NCBI GenBank assembly: GCA_947177515.1
Contig: CAMWUU010000108.1
Coordinates: 1 to 9,999 of the forward strand
Direction: 5' to 3'
Source of the DNA: an uncultured Lachnospiraceae bacterium
GTDB lineage: Bacteria > Bacillota > Clostridia > Lachnospirales > Lachnospiraceae
Length of the DNA: 9,999 nt
Under the pieces are notes generated by a model. The model was not told where the DNA came from and did not search any database. It was given only the letters and a program-made list of their open reading frames with translations. Shown here piece by piece: positions 1 to 5,416 of this stretch. Numbering within the stretch: position 1 is the first letter of the stretch; each line of letters starts with the position of its first letter. The position numbers and the translations under genes were made by a program.

Positions 1-917
1 CCAGTGCCGACCACACGGGCACCGGCTGCTTTTGCGAGATCCGTCATGATTTCCGGGACGGTGTTTGCCATAGCAAAAAGGATTGCGTCACGATTCATGG
101 AGCTGACCATTTCTTTTGTGACAATGTCAGGGGCGGATACACCGATAAAGATGTCTGCGCCCTTCAGGGCATCAGTAAGCGAACCGTGAAGGTTTGTTAG
201 GTTTGTGGTATCCATCATTTGTGCCTGCATCCAGTTTAGTCCCAGGGTATCTTTGGCAAGGATACCATCACGGTCGCACAGAACCAGGTTTAAAAAGCCG
301 TAAGCCAGCAGAAGCTTTGCAATTGCGATGCCTGCGGAGCCGGCACCATTAATTACAACATTGCATTCTTCCTTCTTTTTTCCCGTGACCTTCAGGGCAT
401 TGATCACACCAGCAAGAACCACGATTGCCGTGCCGTGCTGGTCATCGTGGAAAACAGGGATATCAAGGATTTCCTTTAATCGTGTTTCGATCTCAAAGCA
501 GCGTGGGGCAGAGATATCCTCTAGGTTGATGCCCCCGAATGCAGGGGCAATATAAGTTACCGCCTTGATAATCTCCTCGGTATCCTGTGTATCAAGGCAG
601 ATCGGGAAGGCATTGATCCCGCCGAACTCCTTGAAAAGCACACATTTACCCTCCATCACCGGCATTGCGGCCTTTGCGCCGATATTGCCGAGCCCAAGCA
701 CCGCGGAGCCGTCCGAAACAACGGCAACCGTATTGGCCTTTATTGTATATCGGTATGCGGCATCCGGATCCGCCGCAATCACCTTGCACGGTTCTGCAAC
801 GCCTGGCGTGTAGGCAAGCGCAAGATCCTCGCGGGATTTCACCTTACACTTTGCCGTAGTTTCCAGTTTACCGTTCCATTCCTCGTGAAGCGTTAACGCC
901 TGTTCATTCCTAGTCAT
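1..917 (-). CDS. Malic enzyme (NAD(P)-dependent malate dehydrogenase, decarboxylating), 3' end cut by window
   Basis: Cytoplasmic enzyme that oxidatively decarboxylates malate to pyruvate and CO2 with a divalent metal and NAD(P)+. The visible 305 residues carry the family motifs: YTPGVA at 36-41 with the proton-donor Tyr, VSDGSAVLGLGNIG at 67-80, LFKEFGGINAFP around 94-105 with the catalytic Lys, metal-binding acidic residues in NLEDISAP (131-138) and FHDDQHGTA (157-165), the nucleotide-binding NGAGSAG at 190-196, and AMANTVPEI at 282-290, where most relatives have AMANPVPEI. Two-domain malic enzymes are about 380-410 residues, so roughly 80-100 C-terminal residues lie outside the window. The ATG at 917 was chosen because it gives the usual N-terminus and has a purine-rich GGAAGG/GTAGGG stretch about 8-15 nt upstream. 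It has its own promoter and no visible partner gene. The family call is firm; NAD versus NADP preference cannot be read from this sequence. Confidence 0.95.
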   Translation of the reverse strand, partial: MTRNEQALTLHEEWNGKLETTAKCKVKSREDLALAYTPGVAEPCKVIAADPDAAYRYTIKANTVAVVSDGSAVLGLGNIGAKAAMPVMEGKCVLFKEFGGINAFPICLDTQDTEEIIKAVTYIAPAFGGINLEDISAPRCFEIETRLKEILDIPVFHDDQHGTAIVVLAGVINALKVTGKKKEECNVVINGAGSAGIAIAKLLLAYGFLNLVLCDRDGILAKDTLGLNWMQAQMMDTTNLTNLHGSLTDALKGADIFIGVSAPDIVTKEMVSSMNRDAILFAMANTVPEIMTDLAKAAGARVVGT

Positions 918-975
918 ATTAATACCCTACCTTCCCTCTATCTGTAAAAAACAGTCAAAAAATGCGAATAGAATA

Positions 976-1004
976 ATAATACCACTGAAAGCCCGTGAAA
1001 TCAA
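976..1004 (-). promoter_or_regulatory. Sigma-A type promoter of the malic enzyme gene
   Basis: On the minus strand TTGATT (999-1004) and TATTAT (976-981) are separated by exactly 17 bp, close to the sigma-A consensus. Transcription would begin near 969, giving a leader of about 50 nt before the ATG at 917. Confidence 0.65.
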
Positions 1005-1064
1005 GCAATCTGAACAGAAAATATTTATTTTTTAGAAGGGGTATGGTATAATACCGCATATCAT

Positions 1065-1090
1065 GGTATAATGTCGGAAGACATTATACC
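1065..1090. repeat. Perfect 11-bp inverted repeat with GGAA loop
   Basis: GGTATAATGTC (1065-1075) and GACATTATACC (1080-1090) are exact reverse complements around the tetraloop GGAA. The right arm is the first 11 bases of the direct repeat and recurs at 1206-1216. A further short palindrome, GGTATAATACC, lies just upstream near 1045-1055. Confidence 0.8.
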
Positions 1091-1140
1091 AGCGCCGGTT
1101 GGCTTTCGACTAAAGGAACCGCATAAAAGTGCGAAGAAAA
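1080..1140. repeat. Direct repeat, copy 1 (61 bp)
   Basis: This segment matches 1206-1266 at 53 of 61 positions without gaps, by direct alignment. It begins GACATTATACCAGCGCC and ends AAAAGTGCGAAGAAAA. Weaker similarity continues into a downstream hairpin built on GCGAAC/GTTCGC, so the full unit is probably about 85 bp. The gap 918-1465 contains no gene that I can support, so this is most likely an intergenic repeat family. Confidence 0.8.
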
Positions 1141-1148
1141 GTTTCTAT

Positions 1149-1176
1149 AGCGAACCGTGTTCGCTCCTATGGAGCG
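1149..1176. repeat. Two overlapping hairpins sharing the CGCT arm
   Basis: AGCGAAC (1149-1155) pairs with GTTCGCT (1159-1165), and CGCTCC (1162-1167) pairs with GGAGCG (1171-1176). The two stems share bases 1162-1165 and so cannot form together. They directly follow repeat copy 1. Confidence 0.6.
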
Positions 1177-1205
1177 ATTTATATGCCAAAGGCACCATGT
1201 TCGGG

Positions 1206-1266
1206 GACATTATACCAGCGCCCATTCGCTTTCGGACAGAGGAACCGCACAAAAGTGCGAAGAAAA
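1206..1266. repeat. Direct repeat, copy 2 (61 bp)
   Basis: Second copy of the 61-bp repeat, offset by 126 bp from copy 1. It is followed at 1276-1286 by the small hairpin CGAAC-G-GTTCG, which corresponds to the hairpin after copy 1. Differences cluster in the middle of the unit, while the outer 16-17 bases at each end are identical. Confidence 0.8.
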
Positions 1267-1465
1267 ATTCCACAGCGAACGGTTCGTATGCCCAGCGGGG
1301 AATAATGTGTGAAAAGGCAGGGAACCGGGCGCTTAGCAGCCTTGTAGTAGGCACAAGCTTTGACCTTGCTATAACTAGTACGTAGCAGCCTTAAGAACAT
1401 AAGTCCTAAGAAGGATATTACCGATTCCCAGACGGGGAAAGAGGGATTTGAAAGGAGTATTTTAA

Positions 1466-2614
1466 ATGCCGGCATTTTATACGCATTATATTTTTGGTAA
1501 ACTTGGATATCAGGATTTGGAGGAAAGCATGTTAAAGGAAATGATCCGAAAGCATAAGAAGGTCTATGCTTTTGGTCTGTCCGGTCCTGATATCTTTTTT
1601 TATTTTGCTATAGATCAGCTCTTGTTGAAAAGGACACCTGGTTCGCGGATGCACGAGGAAAAATGCGGCATTTTCCTGCGCCGGATGCTGAACGAAGCAC
1701 TTGCATTATCAGCAAAGGAAAGGGAGATTGGCCTTGCCTACCTGGCAGGCTTTATCGGGCATTATGCCCTGGATGTAAGCTGCCATCCCCATGTCTATGC
1801 CTATATTGAGGAGGAGGCCGCACGGATTTCGCGCGGGGAAGCCAGACGGGTTGGGGAAGCATGTGACTACCCTTTGCATAAAAAGCTCCATAAGGAAGAC
1901 CGGAGGTTTTTTTGTGGGGAGAATGGAAATGAATCTGGAAAAAAAATCCAGAATGGGCAGGGACTGCCGGAGGGGAAAGAGGCAGCAGGAACCCCAGGAA
2001 CGGCAAGGAAGCGTCTTCGGGTGAGGATATCCAGGAAGCCAAGGGCGCACCGGGTTTCTGCACACGAGAAGACAGGGATCCATTTCCGCTATGAGTGTGC
2101 GATGGATCACTATTTTCTGGAGCATTATATTTCAAAAAACACGGGGCAGCTTAAGCAGGGGAAGATGGTTTACCTGCTGCCGCAGGAAAGGCGCATTATT
2201 GCCCGAATGGTTGCCAGTGCTTACAACAAAACCTATGACCGCCCGAATATGAGTGAGGCTTCCGTGCGTGCAGTACTGTTTAGTGTGCGCATGGTACAGC
2301 ACCTTATCCGTGACCCTTACGGGCGTAAGGAGAGGGTATTTTCACCAATTGAGAAATTTGTATATCATCATCCATTCTTTGCAGGGCTTTTTGTGAATGA
2401 TAATTGTTATGGGATCGGGTGGGATGAATGGGCAAAAATGAATCTGCTCTTCCTTGAGGGGAGGAAAGAATATGGGGAGATGCTAGATGCACTTGCAAAA
2501 GTGGTCGAGGCGGCACTCGGTCTTGAAGGGTCGCAGATGGCATATGGAATGGCGCTGAAGGAATTTGTGCAGGTACTAGGAAGCCGTTCCTATCATACGG
2601 GGGAGCCAGTATAG
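1466..2614 (+). CDS. Zinc-dependent phospholipase C-like protein
   Basis: 382-residue protein of the zinc-dependent phospholipase C superfamily (Pfam Zn_dep_PLPC), whose studied members cleave phosphodiester bonds in phospholipids using a cluster of zinc ions held by His, Asp and Glu. Visible landmarks are THYIFGKL at 6-13, the GPD of LSGPDIFFY at 38-46, MHEEKC at 62-67 and the hallmark GFIGHYALDVSCHPHVY at 95-111, followed by a helix ending RYECAMDHYFLEHY (208-221) that supplies acidic ligands in relatives. No signal peptide is seen, so it is probably cytoplasmic, unlike secreted clostridial toxins. Residues about 145-202 form a polar, Gly/Lys/Arg-rich stretch without recognisable fold, longer than the loop I know from shorter relatives. 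The ATG at 1466 has AAAGGAG at 1451-1457. No promoter was assignable and no partner gene is adjacent. The superfamily call is good; the substrate is unknown. Confidence 0.8.
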   Translation: MPAFYTHYIFGKLGYQDLEESMLKEMIRKHKKVYAFGLSGPDIFFYFAIDQLLLKRTPGSRMHEEKCGIFLRRMLNEALALSAKEREIGLAYLAGFIGHYALDVSCHPHVYAYIEEEAARISRGEARRVGEACDYPLHKKLHKEDRRFFCGENGNESGKKIQNGQGLPEGKEAAGTPGTARKRLRVRISRKPRAHRVSAHEKTGIHFRYECAMDHYFLEHYISKNTGQLKQGKMVYLLPQERRIIARMVASAYNKTYDRPNMSEASVRAVLFSVRMVQHLIRDPYGRKERVFSPIEKFVYHHPFFAGLFVNDNCYGIGWDEWAKMNLLFLEGRKEYGEMLDALAKVVEAALGLEGSQMAYGMALKEFVQVLGSRSYHTGEPV

Positions 2615-2836
2615 GGATTTCAAATAGATCCATATACAATATTTGGGAGGAGCACCGGCACAATAGATGGCTGATTTTGCTTGGGGCTTAGTCAAGCAGG
2701 AACATCATACCAGGAATTTTTATTTATTTGGCGCATTTATTACTGAGTTATTTTAAAGTTACGGATGCGAATGTTTATTCTATAACAGCGAAAACTCCAA
2801 AAAGACATGGAGCGGGAGAAAGTTGGGATGGAAAGA

Positions 2837-2877
2837 AAAAACCTGTGAAGAACTTAGATGATTCTTCATAGGTTTTT
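2837..2877. terminator. Intrinsic terminator hairpin, possibly bidirectional
   Basis: AAAAACCTGTGAAGAA (2837-2852) pairs with TTCTTCATAGGTTTTT (2862-2877) over 16 bp with one G-U wobble and a 9-nt loop. The A-rich and T-rich flanks are part of the stem, so it could act in either direction. It may end transcription from the phospholipase-like gene, although it lies some 220 bp past that stop codon. Confidence 0.65.
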
Positions 2878-3037
2878 GCTTGATTGCTTGAGTGATAATA
2901 TGAAAATGACGAAGATGTCTTATTTGAATTTATGGGGCAGTTTGTAAAGAATTTTATGTAGCATATAGTCTGCGTTTAGCCTTAAAAAAGAGGCGATGGA
3001 GAATGGCACAAAGGAGTAAGGACATATTAAGAAGGGG

Positions 3038-3070
3038 AGGGGTGGCTTTTGCTGCCCCTTTTTCTTTTTT
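3038..3070 (+). terminator. Rho-independent terminator, plus strand
   Basis: AGGGGTGGC (3038-3046), loop TTTT, GCTGCCCCT (3051-3059) make a 9-bp GC-rich stem with two wobble pairs, followed directly by TTTTCTTTTTT. This is a textbook terminator layout, yet no recognisable gene ends just upstream. Confidence 0.75.
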
Positions 3071-3168
3071 GCGGATGGTAAGAGATTTTGAAATAGTCTA
3101 AGGCTGGTGGAATAGAAAACGGCAGGCAGAAAGAAGTCCTTGAAACAGGGGAAAATTCCACTATCCAC

Positions 3169-3197
3169 TTGAAATCTAAACTATTTTAGTGTATACT
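3169..3197 (+). promoter_or_regulatory. Sigma-A promoter of the FGGY kinase gene
   Basis: TTGAAA (3169-3174) and TATACT (3192-3197) are separated by exactly 17 bp. Transcription would start near 3204, giving a leader of about 50 nt before the ATG at 3254. Confidence 0.8.
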
Positions 3198-3201
3198 AAA
3201 A
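3184..3201. promoter_or_regulatory. Palindromic operator overlapping the kinase -10 box
   Basis: TTTTAGTGTATACTAAAA is an inverted repeat with perfect 7-bp arms (TTTTAGT / ACTAAAA) around GTAT. It covers the whole -10 box. A dimeric repressor, for example of the GntR or LacI type common for sugar genes, bound here would block RNA polymerase. The regulator itself is not in the window. Confidence 0.6.
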
Positions 3202-3241
3202 CATAGAACAATTTATGCCGCCAACGGGGTGCGGCAGAACT

Positions 3242-3246
3242 GGAGG
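3242..3246 (+). promoter_or_regulatory. Ribosome binding site fixing the kinase start at 3254
   Basis: GGAGG lies 7 nt before the ATG at 3254. The in-frame ATG at 3215 has no ribosome site and sits at the edge of a small leader hairpin (TGCCGC 3216-3221 with GCGGCA 3231-3236), so it is very unlikely to be the start. Confidence 0.85.
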
Positions 3247-3253
3247 TAAACTT

Positions 3254-4852
3254 ATGGGATATGATGTAAAAAATGCACTGGAAACAGGAAAAACAGCACT
3301 CGGTATCGAGTTCGGCTCCACAAGAATCAAGGCGGTTTTGATTGATGGGGACAATAATCCGATTGCATCGGGAAGTCACGATTGGGAAAACCGCTACGAA
3401 AATGGTGTCTGGACGTACGCGCTTGATGATATCTGGACTGGTTTGCAGGATGCTTACAAGAACCTGGCGGAAGATGTTAAAACGCAGTATGGGGTTGTGT
3501 TAAAGAAAATTGGTGCGATCGGTTTTTCTGCGATGATGCATGGCTATATGGTTTTTGATGAGAAGGATGAATTATTGGTACCGTTCCGCACCTGGCGCAA
3601 TAATATTACGGGACCAGCATCCGAAAAGCTAACAGAACTTTTCGGGTACCATATTCCGCAGCGCTGGAGCATTGCCCATCTGTATCAGTCCATCTTAAAT
3701 GGGGAGGAACATGTCGGGAAAATACATACACTGCTTACACTTGCAGGCTATATCCACTGGGAGCTGACAGGGCGCAAGGTATTGGGCGTTGGCGAGGCAT
3801 CCGGGATGTTCCCGATTGATATTGCAACAAAGGACTTTAATGCGCGGATGGTTGCGCAGTTTGATGAGTTGGTTGCAGAGAAAAATTATGGATGGAAACT
3901 TCGCGATATCCTGCCGCAGGTACTGGTGGCTGGAGAAGAGGCGGGAACGCTGACAGCAAAAGGCGCAAAACTGCTTGATGTATCGGGCAATCTGGAAGCA
4001 GGCATCCCACTTTGTCCGCCGGAGGGTGATGCAGGCACCGGTATGGTAGCAACCAACAGTGTGGCGGAGCGCACGGGTAATGTTTCTGCAGGTACCTCCG
4101 TATTTGCAATGATTGTGATGGAGAAGGAATTGCAGAAGGTTTATGATGCGATTGACCTTGTAACCACTCCGACAGGAAGTCTTGTGGCGATGGTTCACTG
4201 TAACAACTGTACTTCTGACTTAAATGCATGGGTGGGCTTGTTCCGTGAATTTGCGGAAAGTTTTGGTATGAAAGTGGACATGGATGAACTGTTTGGTACA
4301 CTTTATAACAAGGCACTCGAGGGTGACGCGGACTGTGGCGGGCTTCTCGCTTACAATTATTTCTCCGGTGAGCATATCACAGGGTTTACGGAGGGCAGGC
4401 CGATGTTTGTGCGGACTCCGGAGAGCAAATTTAATCTTGCAAACTTTATGAGGGTGCATTTATTTACTTCGCTTGGCGCGTTAAAAACGGGACTTGATAT
4501 TCTCTTTAAGGAGGAGGGAGTACAGGCTGACCGGGTTACCGGGCATGGTGGACTCTTTAAGACAAAGGGTGTTGGCCAGGGCATCCTTGCGGCAGCGATG
4601 AACACGCCGGTATCCGTAATGGAAACAGCAGGAGAGGGCGGTGCGTGGGGAATTGCACTTCTTGCGGCTTATATGTTGAATAGGAAGGATGGCGAAACGC
4701 TCGACGCTTACCTGAATGAACATGTATTTGGCGGCAACACCGGGACATGCGTAGCGCCAAAGGCGGAGGATGTTGCAGGATTTGATGAATTTATAAAGCG
4801 TTATGCGGCTGGTCTTGCGATTGAACATGCAGCGGTTGCGAACCTGAAATAG
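3254..4852 (+). CDS. FGGY-family carbohydrate kinase (xylulokinase/ribulokinase-like)
   Basis: 532-residue cytoplasmic sugar kinase of the FGGY family (COG1070 type), which transfers the gamma-phosphate of ATP to a sugar or sugar alcohol such as xylulose, ribulose or gluconate. The N-terminal ATP-binding motif is GIEFGSTRIKAVLID (17-31), the likely catalytic base is Asp259 in PPEGDAGTGM (255-264), and the C-terminal FGGY signature includes GHGGLFKTKGVGQGILAAA (430-448). Length matches the family. An unusual CNNCTSD segment lies at 316-322. Kinases of this subtype are often next to a sugar isomerase or L-ribulose-5-phosphate 4-epimerase; here it is alone, followed by a tRNA gene. A sigma-A promoter overlapped by a palindrome suggests repression until the sugar is present. 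Family assignment is firm, and a pentulose is the most likely substrate but this is inference. Confidence 0.9.
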   Translation: MGYDVKNALETGKTALGIEFGSTRIKAVLIDGDNNPIASGSHDWENRYENGVWTYALDDIWTGLQDAYKNLAEDVKTQYGVVLKKIGAIGFSAMMHGYMVFDEKDELLVPFRTWRNNITGPASEKLTELFGYHIPQRWSIAHLYQSILNGEEHVGKIHTLLTLAGYIHWELTGRKVLGVGEASGMFPIDIATKDFNARMVAQFDELVAEKNYGWKLRDILPQVLVAGEEAGTLTAKGAKLLDVSGNLEAGIPLCPPEGDAGTGMVATNSVAERTGNVSAGTSVFAMIVMEKELQKVYDAIDLVTTPTGSLVAMVHCNNCTSDLNAWVGLFREFAESFGMKVDMDELFGTLYNKALEGDADCGGLLAYNYFSGEHITGFTEGRPMFVRTPESKFNLANFMRVHLFTSLGALKTGLDILFKEEGVQADRVTGHGGLFKTKGVGQGILAAAMNTPVSVMETAGEGGAWGIALLAAYMLNRKDGETLDAYLNEHVFGGNTGTCVAPKAEDVAGFDEFIKRYAAGLAIEHAAVANLK

Positions 4853-4879
4853 GCAAAAAGAAAAGGATTGTACCATTTA

Positions 4880-4926
4880 CAGGGAGGTTGTCCGGGAATT
4901 AAGGCGATGACCGGATAACATCCCTG
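4880..4926. other. Long imperfect stem-loop downstream of the kinase gene
   Basis: CAGGGAGGTTGTCCGG (4880-4895) pairs with CCGGATAACATCCCTG (4911-4926) over 16 positions with one mismatch and one G-U wobble, around a 15-nt loop. It begins 27 nt after the kinase stop codon. No T-tract follows, so it is a poor intrinsic terminator; it may protect the mRNA 3' end or be a protein binding site. Confidence 0.55.
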
Positions 4927-5038
4927 CTGTATAAGCTTTGGTCTGGGGATGGAAGAAAAGGAAAATATTGTGAATTAAAGGAAATAAATGGGAATTATAT
5001 AGGGCTTTCAAGGGGTTAAAAAAAATAGAAAAAAATAG

Positions 5039-5067
5039 TTGACAACCGGATGGGAATGTGATATGAT
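5039..5067 (+). promoter_or_regulatory. Strong sigma-A promoter of tRNA-Arg
   Basis: TTGACA (5039-5044) and TATGAT (5062-5067) with a 17-bp spacer: a perfect -35 box and a -10 box differing from TATAAT at one base, as expected for a stable RNA gene. The short leader holds a weak hairpin between GTTCG (5075-5079) and CGAAC (5092-5096). Confidence 0.85.
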
Positions 5068-5103
5068 ATAAATCGTTCGGTAAGGGAATTACGAACAGGA
5101 CAT

Positions 5104-5177
<74 letters not shown>

Positions 5178-5183
5178 TTAAGG

Positions 5184-5213
5184 AAAGACCAGTCGCAGGA
5201 CTGGTCTTTTTTT
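5184..5213 (+). terminator. Rho-independent terminator of tRNA-Arg
   Basis: AAAGACCAGTC (5184-5194), loop GCAG, GACTGGTCTTT (5199-5209) form a perfect 11-bp stem ending in a run of seven T (5207-5213), starting 7 nt after the tRNA. Confidence 0.93.
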
Positions 5214-5293
5214 GTGCACGGGGCGATGAGGAATATGGCCGCTAAAGCGGCTTTTCCCCGGCACGGCAAGTAGGGGAAAGCGCCTTCCCTACT
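5214..5293. repeat. Structured intergenic element with nested and adjacent hairpins
   Basis: An outer stem pairs GTGC-A-CGGGG (5214-5223) with CCCCGGCAC (5256-5264), leaving one bulged A, and encloses GCCGC-TAAA-GCGGC (5238-5251). A second hairpin follows, AGTAGGG (5269-5275) with CCCTACT (5287-5293). This dense GC-rich pairing sits between the tRNA terminator and the ABC-F terminator, with no gene. It resembles a dispersed palindromic repeat or a small structured RNA. Confidence 0.5.
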
Positions 5294-5369
5294 CGATTAC
5301 AGTTATAGTAGAGGAACGTACAAATATATTTCGGACAATTAGGTGGTTTGGGTAAAAAGATATTAAGGA

Positions 5370-5401
5370 GCTGGGGCAGGGAATGGTTTCCCTGCCCCAG
5401 C
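5370..5401 (-). terminator. Terminator-like hairpin after the ABC-F gene
   Basis: GCTGGGGCAGGGAA (5370-5383), loop TGGT, TTCCCTGCCCCAGC (5388-5401) form a perfect 14-bp stem starting 16 nt after the ABC-F stop codon. Read on the minus strand the tail is T-rich but interrupted (CTCCTTAATATCTTTTT). Confidence 0.75.
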
Positions 5402-5416
5402 CAGATACGGCGGGGG

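Larger units (their letters stand above)
2615..3168. other. Long gap without a convincing gene
   Basis: The stretch between the phospholipase-like gene and the kinase promoter is AT-rich, contains many short interrupted reading frames on both strands and no recognisable protein. It holds two terminator-like hairpins (2837-2877 and 3038-3070). The roughly 160 nt between them could be a small transcript or the remnant of a lost gene; sequence alone does not decide. Confidence 0.5.

Noticed and set aside
1071..1385. 104-codon plus-strand reading frame with a repeated peptide (DIIPAPxxFRxxEPHKSAKK twice)
   Set aside because: The peptide repeat follows from the 126-bp offset being a multiple of three. 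There is no ribosome site, the frame starts within an inverted repeat, and the rest shows no protein-like features. Better explained as intergenic DNA repeat.
1179..1475. Minus-strand reading frames of 69 and 98 codons across the same repeat
   Set aside because: They overlap the repeat and the phospholipase-like start, lack ribosome sites and look like chance translations.
1709..2135. Two overlapping minus-strand reading frames of over 120 codons inside the phospholipase-like gene
   Set aside because: Antisense shadows of a convincingly coding plus-strand frame, rich in Pro and Cys without motifs.
2700..2871. Plus-strand frame ending in a polar tail (TAKTPKRHGAGESWDGKKK)
   Set aside because: No start with a ribosome site, and its 3' end is the terminator hairpin itself, so the peptide-like look is probably chance.
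2920..3168. 82-codon minus-strand frame in the gap before the kinase
   Set aside because: It runs through the reverse complement of a T-tract terminator and has no ribosome site or recognisable domain.
3215..3253. Upstream ATG giving a 545-residue kinase
   Set aside because: No ribosome site. The extra residues lie in a leader hairpin, while the ATG at 3254 has GGAGG at ideal spacing.
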